Translations under genes and position numbers: made by a program | In this document: piece by piece, positions 1 to 7,447 of the stretch | Position numbering within the stretch: position 1 is the stretch's first letter | Layout of the letters: every line of letters starts with the position of its first letter | Notes under the pieces: generated by a model | What the model was told of the DNA's origin: nothing | What the model saw: the letters and a program-made list of their open reading frames with translations, nothing else | Databases searched by the model: none | Assembly: GCA_036504155.1 (NCBI GenBank) | Contig: DASXVQ010000119.1 | Coordinates: 30,482-94,481, forward strand | Origin: JACRCT01 sp036504155 | GTDB lineage: Bacteria > Myxococcota > Myxococcia > Myxococcales > UBA5297 | Length of the DNA stretch: 64,000 nt | Direction: 5' to 3'

Positions 1-1
1 C

Positions 2-445
2 CTGCCGCGCAAGAGCTGGCTCGAGGATGCCGAGTTACGGCGAAAGGTCGAGGATGGCACCGCGAAGGACGGCTCTTCGATGGAGCTGTTCTACGGCACG
101 AAGGGCTGCCTCGAGGGTGGAGATCCTCCCATCCTGGGCGTGGCGGCCAACGCGCTCGACGACCTCAAGAGGCTCATCCGTGGGCGGCTCGAGTTCGACC
201 GCACGGCGATGATGGCCTGGCCCGGCGGCATGGCGCTGCTCACCGCCGCGGCGAAGACCGGCCTGGTCCTCGAGGAAGAGGAGCCCGTGGGCCTGGAGCT
301 CGAACCGGGGGATCGACGCGCGATCCTGGAGCTGCCGGTGAAGCGCGGCGACTACCCTCTGCCCTCGGGGCGCGCGGTCGTCCGGATCATCCCCATCGAC
401 ATCCTCGATGGCGAGCGCAAGAAGGTCGTCAAGACGATCGGGTAG
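2..445 (+). CDS. Hypothetical protein, 5'-truncated by the window edge
   Basis: The reading frame is open from the first bases of the window to a TAG at 443-445, so the true start lies upstream and only the last 147 residues are visible. A Met at position 80 is in frame, but the coding pattern continues unbroken before it, so it is unlikely to be the start. The visible part is soluble, acidic in the middle (an EEEE stretch) and ends in a basic tail. I recognise no domain or catalytic motif. It converges on the hydrogenase operon, with an inverted repeat between them. Function unknown. Confidence 0.55.
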   Translation: MPRKSWLEDAELRRKVEDGTAKDGSSMELFYGTKGCLEGGDPPILGVAANALDDLKRLIRGRLEFDRTAMMAWPGGMALLTAAAKTGLVLEEEEPVGLELEPGDRRAILELPVKRGDYPLPSGRAVVRIIPIDILDGERKKVVKTIG

Positions 446-463
446 CGGGGCAGCCCCAGGCGT

Positions 464-575
464 GGCGGTGCAAGAGAGCTCCTACCGGGTCATCGAAGGC
501 ACCCCACAGCTCCTCCTCCAGTCCTGTCCCGAGCGTGCCGAGGGGTCCGCTGGAGGAGGCGGGGGAGGAGGTTTG
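464..575. repeat. Dispersed repeat copy with inverted repeat between convergent genes
   Basis: The stretch GCTCCTACCGGGTCATCGAA (about 479-498) matches, with few changes, a second copy near 38999-39022. Both are followed by a GGAGG/CCTCC-rich inverted repeat. Here CCTCCTCCAG (512-521) pairs with CTGGAGGAGG (550-559). It sits between the convergent ends of the first gene and the hydrogenase operon, so it may also act as a bidirectional terminator. That role is inferred; no clear T-tract is present. Confidence 0.4.
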
Positions 576-1136
576 TCAGCTCATCGCCTCGCGAATCGTG
601 ACCACCACCGCCTCGATGCCCAGCGCCACGCTGGGCGAGATGGGCCCGAGCACATCGGTCTGCGCGGGTTCGATTCCCACGACGAGCGCCCGGCAGTTCG
701 CGGTCTTCTCCAGGTAGCCCATGAAGATGGGCGCCGGGAGCATGTGCGTCGAGAACGAGACGCCGGAGATGTTGCCGGGGTCGAGCACCTCGACGGTGCC
801 CGGCTCCTTGCCCAGGTGCGCGGCGTCGACCAGCAGGACGTGGCTGGGCTTGAACCGGGCGATCTCGCCAGTCAGGTTCTCGGGCGCGGCGCAGCCTTCG
901 TAGCCGGCGACGTGCTTGACCTTGGCCCTCCTGGCCCAGGCGTTCACCGCGCGCGCGACGAGCACGCCGGCGAAGTCGTCGCCGCGAAGCTCGCTTCCGA
1001 CGCCCAGGACGGCCAGCCGCTCGACGCCCTTCAGGGCCTCAAGAAGGCTTGGGATCGCCTCCGGCGGCGGGGGTGCTGCTGGTCGGCGCGGCTGCGGCGG
1101 GCGCTGCGGCGGCGGGCGGCGGGGCGGGCGGGGCAT
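576..1136 (-). CDS. hycI: HycI-type [NiFe]-hydrogenase maturation endopeptidase
   Basis: This is the last gene of the hydrogenase operon. The family cleaves the C-terminal peptide from the hydrogenase large subunit once nickel is inserted. Visible motifs are GVGSELRGDD near the start of the domain, LLVDAAH in the middle and STHMLP further on. These match the acidic/His metal-ligand positions of HycI/HybD proteases. The 3' part of the preceding Fe-S subunit gene overlaps it in another frame, and the first 25 or so Pro/Arg-rich residues are probably a by-product of that overlap. No ATG, GTG or TTG occurs closer to the conserved core, so the start at 1136 is only the best available. Its presence agrees with the processable tail seen on the large subunit. 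Confidence 0.85.
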   Translation of the reverse strand: MPRPPRRPPPQRPPQPRRPAAPPPPEAIPSLLEALKGVERLAVLGVGSELRGDDFAGVLVARAVNAWARRAKVKHVAGYEGCAAPENLTGEIARFKPSHVLLVDAAHLGKEPGTVEVLDPGNISGVSFSTHMLPAPIFMGYLEKTANCRALVVGIEPAQTDVLGPISPSVALGIEAVVVTIREAMS

Positions 1137-1482
1137 GGAAGGTGAACTTGAGCGAGTCGCGGGTGAGCGAGGCGAGCTCGAACTCCTTGCTGGTGATGAT
1201 CGCGTCCTTGTTGCAGCTGTCCACGCACTGGCCGCAGTAGATGCAGCGATCGAGATCGAACACCGCCTCGAAGCGCTTGTCGCCGACCTTGTTGATGGCC
1301 AGCGCGCCCGAAGGGCAGTCCTTGGCGCACAGCCGGCAGCCGATGCACTTCTCCGGCAGGAAGATCATCTTCCCGCGGAAGTCCGGCGGCATCTCGACCT
1401 TGACGAACGGGTACTGGACCGTGGCCGGCGGCTTCAGCACGTGCCGCAGGACCTCTCCAGCCATCGCACCGGGAATCTTCAT
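1039..1482 (-). CDS. NuoI-like two-[4Fe-4S] electron-transfer subunit of group 4 hydrogenase
   Basis: A 147-residue iron-sulfur protein with two complete four-Cys motifs: C46-x2-C49-x2-C52-x3-C56 followed by Pro, and C80-x2-C83-x2-C86-x3-C90. This is the NuoI/EchF/HycF pattern. It would pass electrons between a ferredoxin-like donor and the proximal cluster of the small subunit at the membrane face. The C-terminal 30 residues are Ala/Pro-rich and look disordered. The ATG overlaps the stop of the NuoH-like gene (ATGA at 1482-1479), showing tight operon coupling. No NuoE/F/G-type NADH module is encoded nearby, so the electron partner is inferred to be ferredoxin. Confidence 0.92.
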   Translation of the reverse strand: MKIPGAMAGEVLRHVLKPPATVQYPFVKVEMPPDFRGKMIFLPEKCIGCRLCAKDCPSGALAINKVGDKRFEAVFDLDRCIYCGQCVDSCNKDAIITSKEFELASLTRDSLKFTFHAPPAPPPAAAAPAAAAPTSSTPAAGGDPKPS

Positions 1483-2456
1483 CGCAGCACCCCGCCGGCA
1501 ACCACGCTGATGAGCAACTGGACGAGCGCGACCGGAGCCACGTACTTCCAGCAGAACTCCACCATCTGCTCGATGCGCAGGCGCGCGAAGATCGACCGGG
1601 CCAGCGCGAGCAGGAAGACGATGACGCCGATCTTGACGACGTAGAGGATGAACACGCCCAGCGGCTCCCACAGGTTGGTGGTGTGCACGCTGCCGTCGAG
1701 GTCCATGCCCCAGGGCAGGAAGATCGCCGCCAGCAGCGAGGCGACGACCACCGCCTCGACGTCCACGGTCATGCGGAAGAAGGCCAGCAGCTTGCCGGAG
1801 TACTCGGTGAAGGTGCCGCCGACGATCTCGGTCTCGGCCTCGGGGATGTCGAAGGGCACCTTCTCCAGCTTGCCGAGCAGCGCCACCAGCGCCACCGCGA
1901 AGCCCGGCAGGTTCAGCAGGGCGTGGAACGGGTGCAGCTGGTAGTAGCGGGCGATCTCGCTCATCGACCAGCTGCCGGCGAGCACCGCCGGCGCCAGCAG
2001 CGCCATGAACAGCGGCACCTCGTAGGCGAAGAGCTGGGTCAGCGTGCGCACCGCGCCGAAGGTCGCGAAGAGCGAGGTCGAGTACCAGCCGCCCAGGAAG
2101 AAGCACAGGGTGGGGATGGTCAGCAGGTAGAGGACCACGACCAGGTCGCCCTCGAAGCTGAAGAGCGCCTGGGTCGACCACACCGGCACGTAGAAGAAGG
2201 AGACCGTCGTCGCGGTGAGCGCGACGAGCGGGACGAGCTTGAACATCAGCTTGTCGGCGCTCTCGGGGACGAGGTCCTCCTTGGCGACCAGCTTGATGAA
2301 GTCCGCCAGCGGCTGGAACCAGGGCGGGCCCATCCGGTTCTGGAAGCGGGCGTAGAGCTTGCGGTCGGCGTACTCGACCAGCAGCCCGCTCGCCCCCAGG
2401 AACAGGAAGCCGGGGAAGATGAGGATGTAGAACGCGGACCAGAGCAGGGGGGTCAT
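1479..2456 (-). CDS. NuoH-like membrane anchor subunit of group 4 hydrogenase
   Basis: A 325-residue polytopic membrane protein of the NuoH/HyfC/EchB family, which docks the hydrophilic hydrogenase module on the membrane arm. Characteristic stretches are YADRKLYARFQNRMGPPW near residue 30, and the acidic loop KVPFDIPEAETEIVGG with TEYSG near residues 200-220, which is the signature loop of complex I subunit H. About eight hydrophobic helices are visible. A GAGG sequence precedes the ATG at 2456. The neighbours are the NiFe large subunit upstream and the Fe-S subunit downstream (4-nt overlap). Length is close to that of NuoH. Confidence 0.93.
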   Translation of the reverse strand: MTPLLWSAFYILIFPGFLFLGASGLLVEYADRKLYARFQNRMGPPWFQPLADFIKLVAKEDLVPESADKLMFKLVPLVALTATTVSFFYVPVWSTQALFSFEGDLVVVLYLLTIPTLCFFLGGWYSTSLFATFGAVRTLTQLFAYEVPLFMALLAPAVLAGSWSMSEIARYYQLHPFHALLNLPGFAVALVALLGKLEKVPFDIPEAETEIVGGTFTEYSGKLLAFFRMTVDVEAVVVASLLAAIFLPWGMDLDGSVHTTNLWEPLGVFILYVVKIGVIVFLLALARSIFARLRIEQMVEFCWKYVAPVALVQLLISVVAGGVLR

Positions 2457-2466
2457 GGGGGGTCCT

Positions 2467-3696
2467 CTACTTGGACAGCTTGGAGTCGAGCCGCTTGCCC
2501 AGCGCCGTGAAGTCCACGCCGCCCTCGCGCTTCCACCAGGTCAGCGAGCGCGCGCGCAGCGCCTCCCAGGTGAGCACGTCGGTCTTGCCGGCGCGCGCGT
2601 CCCTGAGCTCGATCGCGCGGTCGGTGCAGCTGAAGCACGGGTCGATGGCGGCGATGACGATGGGCACGTCGGCGAGGTTGTTGTTCTCGAGCATCTTCCC
2701 GACCGAGGCCAGGTTGGCCATCGTCGGCGCGCGCACCTTCACGCGCTCCGGCTTGTCGGTGCCGTTGCCCTTGACGTAGTGGATGTCCTCGCCGCGGGGC
2801 GCCTCGTAGCGGCAGCAGGCCTCGCCGGCCGGCACCTTGCGCGGGGCCTTGGCCTTCACCTCGCCCGCCGGCATCTTGTCGATGATCTGCCGGACCATCG
2901 AGTAGCACTCCATCAGCTCGCCGACGCGGACCAGGGTGCGCCCGAAGACGTCGCAGTGGTCGTCGGTGATGACCTTGAACTTGAGATCGGGGTAGGCCAG
3001 GCACGGGTCGTCGCGGCGCATGTCGCGGTCGACCCTGGAGGCGCGCGCCGTCGGACCCACCGCGCCCAGGCGCACCGCGTCCTCGTGGCTGAGCGCGCCC
3101 ACGCCGGACAGGCGCTTGGCGAGCGTCGGCTCGGTGGCGGCGACCTCGATGTAGTACTTGGTCCGCTCCTCGAACACGTCCATCGACTTGCGGACCTGGT
3201 CGAGCTGCTCGGGCGTGAAGTCGCGCCGCACGCCGCCCATGCAGTTGATGGCGTAGTTGACGCGGTTGCCGGTGAGCATGGCCAGGAGATCCATGACGAT
3301 CTCGCGGTCGCGCCAGGTGTACATGAGCAGCGTGTCGAAGCCGATCTCGTGGCCGGCGACGCCCAGCCACAAGAGGTGGCTGTGGATGCGCTCCAGCTCG
3401 GCGATGAGCGTGCGCAGGTACAGGCCGCGCGGCGGGACCTTGACGCCGGCCACTTCCTCCGCGGCGGTGATGAACGCGGTGGTGTGCGAGTGGCTGCAGA
3501 TGCCGCAGATGCGCTCGAGCAGGTACAGGTCCTGGATGTAGGTGCGCTGCTCGCAGGCCTTCTCGATGCCGCGGTGGTTGTAGCCCAGCCGCACGTCGGT
3601 CATCAGGATGCGCTCGCCCTCGAGGGTGATCGAGAAGCTGGCGGGCTCCTTCAGAGCGGGGTGCTGGGGGCCGATGGGGATGGTGACGCTGGCCAT
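2467..3696 (-). CDS. [NiFe]-hydrogenase large subunit, group 4 (NuoD-like)
   Basis: A 409-residue catalytic subunit. It begins like NuoD (IGPQHPALKEP) but keeps both metal-binding motifs of true hydrogenases: L1 with C64-G-I-C67 inside ERICGICSHSH, and L2 with C354-F-S-C357 inside DPCFSCTDR. These four cysteines hold the Ni-Fe site, so the protein should make or oxidise H2 and not simply act as a quinone-site subunit. Forty-nine residues follow R360. In HycE-type enzymes cleavage occurs after the equivalent Arg, and the operon carries a HycI-type protease, so this tail is probably removed during maturation. The subclass within group 4 (for example 4f or 4g) cannot be fixed by eye. Confidence 0.95.
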   Translation of the reverse strand: MASVTIPIGPQHPALKEPASFSITLEGERILMTDVRLGYNHRGIEKACEQRTYIQDLYLLERICGICSHSHTTAFITAAEEVAGVKVPPRGLYLRTLIAELERIHSHLLWLGVAGHEIGFDTLLMYTWRDREIVMDLLAMLTGNRVNYAINCMGGVRRDFTPEQLDQVRKSMDVFEERTKYYIEVAATEPTLAKRLSGVGALSHEDAVRLGAVGPTARASRVDRDMRRDDPCLAYPDLKFKVITDDHCDVFGRTLVRVGELMECYSMVRQIIDKMPAGEVKAKAPRKVPAGEACCRYEAPRGEDIHYVKGNGTDKPERVKVRAPTMANLASVGKMLENNNLADVPIVIAAIDPCFSCTDRAIELRDARAGKTDVLTWEALRARSLTWWKREGGVDFTALGKRLDSKLSK

Positions 3697-3714
3697 GGTG
3701 ATGTGCTCCTCGCC

Positions 3715-4167
3715 CTACGCGGTGGGCTTCCAGTCCTTGCGCAGCGGGTGCTGGTCTCTGGGGAAGTCGTCGGGCATCGGGTAGCGCTTGCCGGGCGGCA
3801 GGCTCTCGACCTTGAAGCCCAGCAGGTCCACGAGCTCGCGCTCGTAGTTGGCGCAGCTGGGGTACAGGTCGCAGACGCTGCGGATGACCGGGGTCTCGCG
3901 CGGCACCCGCTGGCGCAGGTTGAGCAGCGTCCCGTCGTCGTGGGCCAGGTGGTACATGACGCCCAGGGTCTCCTGGTCGTCGCTGCCGGTGATGGTGCAG
4001 CACTGCAGGAACTTCCCCTCGCCCTTGAGGTACTCGAGGACCTCGCGGTGCTTGTCCGCGGGGACCTCGACCCACATCCGGCGCTCGCGCTGCACGACGA
4101 TCTTGCCGCCGGCGAGGTAGGGGAACTTGGCCTCGAGCGTGGTCTTGAGCGTGGCCAGGTCAGGCAT
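3715..4167 (-). CDS. NuoC-like subunit of group 4 hydrogenase
   Basis: A 150-residue protein of the 30-kDa complex I subunit family (NuoC/EchD/HyfG N-terminal part). Typical features are the C-terminal core DLYPSCANYERELVDLLGF followed by a Pro-rich end with DDFPRDQHPLRKDWKP, which is the family signature region. It is a structural partner of the large subunit and binds no cofactor. It is separate from the NuoD-like gene, as in Ech and most complex I operons, and unlike the NuoCD fusions of HycE/HyfG. Its start overlaps the end of the small-subunit gene by 8 nt. Confidence 0.9.
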   Translation of the reverse strand: MPDLATLKTTLEAKFPYLAGGKIVVQRERRMWVEVPADKHREVLEYLKGEGKFLQCCTITGSDDQETLGVMYHLAHDDGTLLNLRQRVPRETPVIRSVCDLYPSCANYERELVDLLGFKVESLPPGKRYPMPDDFPRDQHPLRKDWKPTA

Positions 4168-4714
4168 GGCTGGCCTCCTTCGGGGCGGCGGCGTGGGCCG
4201 GGGTCGTGGCGGCGGCGGGAGGCAGGGCCTCGGGCTCGTCGTCGTCGGTCTCGGGCGGCTTGAGCGCGGGCGGCGGCGCCTTGCCCTCTTCCAGCGTGGA
4301 GAGGAGCTTCACCACGCCGTCGATGATGGCCTCGGGGCGCGCCGGGCAGCCGGGGACGTAGGCGCTGACCGGGATGACGGCGTCGATGCCGCCCTCGACG
4401 TTGTAGCAGCCCTTGAAGACGCCGCCGGAGCAGGCGCAGGTGCCCACCGCGACCACGAACTTGGGCTCGGCCATCTGCTCGTAGATGCGCCGGATGCGGT
4501 CCTTGATCTGCCGGGTCACCGGACCGGAGCAGAGCAGCACGTCGGCGTGCCGCGGCGTCCCCTTGAGGGTGATGCCGAAGCGCTCGACGTCGAAGCGCGG
4601 GGTGAGCGCCGCGACGATCTCGATGTCGCAGGCGTTGCAGGCGCCGGAGTTGAAGTGGATGACCCAGGGAGACTTCCGCCGGGCCCAGCTGACGATCTGG
4701 GAAGTGAGCGACAT
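4160..4714 (-). CDS. [NiFe]-hydrogenase small subunit, NuoB-like, with one [4Fe-4S] cluster
   Basis: A 184-residue subunit carrying the proximal [4Fe-4S] cluster. Cysteines sit at C26-N-A-C29 (followed by Asp-Ile-Glu), in GTC93AC95SGG and in PGC123PARPE. The CxxC spacing in the first motif is the hydrogenase form. Complex I NuoB has adjacent cysteines there, so the pair of genes reads as hydrogenase. The last 45 residues are a Pro/Ala/Asp-rich tail beyond the usual family length, of unknown role. It overlaps the NuoC-like gene by 8 nt and follows the NuoA-like gene by a few bases. Confidence 0.93.
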   Translation of the reverse strand: MSLTSQIVSWARRKSPWVIHFNSGACNACDIEIVAALTPRFDVERFGITLKGTPRHADVLLCSGPVTRQIKDRIRRIYEQMAEPKFVVAVGTCACSGGVFKGCYNVEGGIDAVIPVSAYVPGCPARPEAIIDGVVKLLSTLEEGKAPPPALKPPETDDDEPEALPPAAATTPAHAAAPKEASHA

Positions 4715-4721
4715 GGCTGGG

Positions 4722-5069
4722 CTACCTCCGGAAGAGGATGAACAGGCCGACCGCGGCGGACACCAGGAAGGCCGCCGCGAAGGCCGCGGCCGCCGGCACG
4801 CCGACCGGCATCGTCGTCACCACCAGCGCGACGACGTGCATGATGGTGAAGAAGAAGGCGAAGTGGAAAAACTGGCTGTAGTCCGGCTGCGCCCGGTGGT
4901 CGGCCACGTCCTCGCCGCAGGCGTAGGACTTGGTCTTCCCCGGCGGCTGCGCCTTGCCCTCGGGCTGCTTGAGCGAGAGCGCGTCGAAGCCCTTGTACTC
5001 GGCGGCGACCAGCGCCAGCACCACCACGAAGAGGATCGGCGGGAGGAGGAGGAAGGTCTCGGGGGTCAT
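4722..5069 (-). CDS. NuoA-like small membrane subunit
   Basis: A 115-residue protein with three hydrophobic segments (about residues 5-25, 65-85 and 90-112). The loop between the first two contains SYACGEDVAD followed by an aromatic-rich stretch FFHFAFFFTIMH. This matches complex I subunit NuoA, where a conserved Cys-Gly loop precedes a helix with similar aromatics. NuoA counterparts are not usual in compact group 4 hydrogenases such as Ech or Hyc, so its place here, between the NuoK-like and NuoB-like genes, makes the complex more like full complex I. Assignment rests on the motif and the gene order. Confidence 0.75.
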   Translation of the reverse strand: MTPETFLLLPPILFVVVLALVAAEYKGFDALSLKQPEGKAQPPGKTKSYACGEDVADHRAQPDYSQFFHFAFFFTIMHVVALVVTTMPVGVPAAAAFAAAFLVSAAVGLFILFRR

Positions 5070-5072
5070 GGC

Positions 5073-5396
5073 CTATCCCTTCATCTCGGTGAGCGCCTTG
5101 GCGTCGACGGTGCCGTGCGACTTGAAGGCCCCGATGACGATGCCGGCGGCGATGGTGATGGCCACCACCTCGATGACGATGAGGGTGATGATCAGCGCCT
5201 GCATCTGGCCCATGCGGCCGGTGACCGCGCCGGCCAGCACCAGCATCAGCGTCACCGCCTTGGTCATCAGCTCCATGCCGATGAGGATGCGGATGAGGTT
5301 GCGGCTGACGATGAGGCAGTAGACGCCGGCGACGAAGACCAGCGCCGCGGCGATGGAGAAGGGCCAGAAGTTCTCGGTCCAGAATGCGGGGTTCAC
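5073..5396 (-). CDS. NuoK/MnhC-like membrane subunit
   Basis: A 107-residue protein with three transmembrane helices, of the NuoK/MrpC family. The second helix carries LIRILIGMELMTKAVTL, equivalent to the NuoK helix with its conserved membrane Glu (GxE). The third segment ends near IVIGAFKSHG. It begins with GTG at 5396, overlapping the TGA of the NuoJ-like gene (GTGA), which decides the start. It should form part of the ion-translocating E-channel between the NuoH-like subunit and the antiporter-like subunits. Confidence 0.87.
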   Translation of the reverse strand: MNPAFWTENFWPFSIAAALVFVAGVYCLIVSRNLIRILIGMELMTKAVTLMLVLAGAVTGRMGQMQALIITLIVIEVVAITIAAGIVIGAFKSHGTVDAKALTEMKG

Positions 5397-5992
5397 GCGG
5401 CCTCCTTCTTCTCGTCCTTCTGCTCCGCCTGGGGCACCACCGCCGCCGAGCCGGTGATGGCGCGGATCTGGTCGGCGGCCTCCTCGGCGGCGGTCTTCTT
5501 CTTCTCTTCCTTGAAGAGGATGACCACGCCGAAGACGCCCACGAAGATGACCAAGAGCTGCCCGAGCAGGTCGATGCGGCGCACGTTCCACAGGGCGTCG
5601 CGCACGCTCAGCGCCGCGGCGCCCGCCGCCGGGGTCGCCGGCTCGACGTCGAGGACGTAGCCGCCGGCCCAGAGCAGCACGCCGACCCAGAACACCACGC
5701 CCAGGAGCGGCAGGAACGCCTGGCGGCGCTTGTCGGCCCGCTCCTGCGCCAGCTCCTCGCCCTTGGGCCGCGTCAGGCTGATGGTGCTGACGAAGACCAC
5801 GGTGATGAGGCCGGCGCAGACCGACAGCTCGAAGACGCCGGCGAGCGCCGCGTCCATCTGGAACATCAGGATGGTGATGAGCGCGGAGGTGAGCGCGAGC
5901 GCGATGGCGCCGCGAATCAACGTCGGGGTCAGCACCGCCCACAGCGCGCTGGCCACGACCAGCCCCAGGAGGAGGTAGGTGACGAAGGTCAT
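5393..5992 (-). CDS. NuoJ-like membrane subunit
   Basis: A 199-residue membrane protein with about five hydrophobic helices. The segment MDAALAGVFELSVCAGLITVVF resembles the NuoJ/MrpB/DUF4040 helix that carries a conserved Glu and a flexible Gly-rich region. The C-terminal 40 residues are highly charged (Glu/Lys-rich) and cytoplasmic. The start ATG at 5992 overlaps the stop of the NuoN-like gene (ATGA), and its own stop overlaps the NuoK-like gene. The order J-K matches complex I operons. It could also be described as an MbhD/MrpB-like subunit. Confidence 0.8.
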   Translation of the reverse strand: MTFVTYLLLGLVVASALWAVLTPTLIRGAIALALTSALITILMFQMDAALAGVFELSVCAGLITVVFVSTISLTRPKGEELAQERADKRRQAFLPLLGVVFWVGVLLWAGGYVLDVEPATPAAGAAALSVRDALWNVRRIDLLGQLLVIFVGVFGVVILFKEEKKKTAAEEAADQIRAITGSAAVVPQAEQKDEKKEAA

Positions 5993-7446
5993 AGGATGCT
6001 CCCCACGCGGATCAGGAAGGTGTCGAAGAGCCAGGGCACGGCCACGCCCAGGGCGACGGTGATGGCGGCCAGCATCAGCGCCGGCACCAGGCCCCAGAGG
6101 CTGGCCTCCTTCAGGTCCTTGCAGCTCTCGCTGAGCTTGCCGAAGAAGACCCGGCGCTGCATCGAGAGGAAGTAGCCCAGGGTGATGACCGAGGCGACGA
6201 TGCCCAGCGCGGCGAAGCCCTGGTGGCCCGCCTTCCAGACGGCCAGGATGATGAAGAGCTTGCTCCAGAAGCCGGAGAGCGGCGGGATGCCGGCGGTGGA
6301 GAGCATCGCCAGCACCGAGGTCGTGCCGGTCACCGGCATCTTCACGCTGATGCCGCCCAGCTGGTCCATGTCCCGCGTGCCGCACTGCACCTCGACCGCG
6401 GCGCTGTTGACGAAGAGCAGGGTCTTGAAGATGGCGTGGTTGAAGAGGTGCAGGACGCTGCCGGCGATGGCCAGCTGGCCGACCGGGCCCGCATCCGCCG
6501 CGCCCATGCCCAGGACGATGTAGCCGACCTGGCTGATGCTGGAGTAGGCCAGCATCCGCTTGAAGTCCTTCTGGGTCAGGGCCGCGATGGCGCCGGCGAC
6601 GATGGAGATCGCCCCGAGCGCGAGCAGCGAGTGCTTGACCGGGTTGGGCAGCCCGAAGACCTGCGCCAGGCGGATGAGGGTGTAGACGCCGGTGGTCTTG
6701 GTGACGATGCCGGCCAGCAGCACCGAGACCGCGGCGGGCGCCGAGGAGTAGGCGTCGGGCAGCCAGCCGTGGAACGGCACCAGGCCGGCCTTGATGGACA
6801 GGCCGACGACGAACAGCGCCATCGCCACCAGGCCCAGCTTGCTCGTCCCCGCGGTCTCGAGCGCGGTCTTCACGGTCGCGAACGAGGTGTCGCCGGCGAC
6901 GACGAAGAGCAGCGCCAGGCCGCCCAGGATGAGGGAGGTGGCCACCGCGGAGAGCACCATGTACTTGAAGGCGCCTTCGAAGGCCGCCTTGCCGTGCTCG
7001 AGCGCGATGAGGATGAAGGAGGTCACCGCGGTGATCTCCAGGAAGACGTAGAGGGCGAACAGGTCGCGCACCAGCACGACGCCGTTCATGCCCGCCAGGC
7101 ACAGCAGCAGCAGGTTCGCGAAGCGGAACCGCTTCTCCGGGTCCTCGCCCAGCGTGTAGCGGGCGATCCACACGGCCGACAGGCCGACGATGGCGATGGC
7201 CAGGAACATGACCAGCGTCAGGTCGTCCACGAAGAACTTCGAGGCCAACGCGCTGGTCAAGAGGCCGTCGCCGACGGCGATGTCCTGGTGCCAGAACTGC
7301 TCGACGCCCAGGAAGACGGTCAGCGCCTCGAAGAGGCAGAAGACCATGGCCACCGTCATCGCCAGTCCGCCCGCCGCCTTCTTGCCGAAGGGGAGGTTCA
7401 GCAGCAGGACCCCGATGAGGGGAAGGACGATCAGTAGAGCGCCCAC
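5989..7446 (-). CDS. NuoN/MrpD-like proton antiporter-like subunit
   Basis: A 485-residue protein with about 14 transmembrane helices of the Proton_antipo_M family. Key membrane residues of ion channels are visible: Glu in YVFLEITAVTSFI (helix 5 position) and Lys in VGLSIKAGLVPFHGWLPDAY (helix 7 position), followed by a second Lys in TQKDFKRMLAYSSISQVGY. It is the third of three consecutive antiporter-like genes and leads into the NuoJ-like gene with a 4-nt overlap. It would pump one ion per catalytic cycle, by analogy with complex I. Confidence 0.9.
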   Translation of the reverse strand: MGALLIVLPLIGVLLLNLPFGKKAAGGLAMTVAMVFCLFEALTVFLGVEQFWHQDIAVGDGLLTSALASKFFVDDLTLVMFLAIAIVGLSAVWIARYTLGEDPEKRFRFANLLLLCLAGMNGVVLVRDLFALYVFLEITAVTSFILIALEHGKAAFEGAFKYMVLSAVATSLILGGLALLFVVAGDTSFATVKTALETAGTSKLGLVAMALFVVGLSIKAGLVPFHGWLPDAYSSAPAAVSVLLAGIVTKTTGVYTLIRLAQVFGLPNPVKHSLLALGAISIVAGAIAALTQKDFKRMLAYSSISQVGYIVLGMGAADAGPVGQLAIAGSVLHLFNHAIFKTLLFVNSAAVEVQCGTRDMDQLGGISVKMPVTGTTSVLAMLSTAGIPPLSGFWSKLFIILAVWKAGHQGFAALGIVASVITLGYFLSMQRRVFFGKLSESCKDLKEASLWGLVPALMLAAITVALGVAVPWLFDTFLIRVGSIL

Positions 7447-7447
7447 C

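Noticed and set aside
408..1145. Plus-strand frame opposite the hydrogenase protease and Fe-S genes
   Set aside because: Arg/Asp/Gly-rich with no motif. The minus-strand proteins have clear family motifs.
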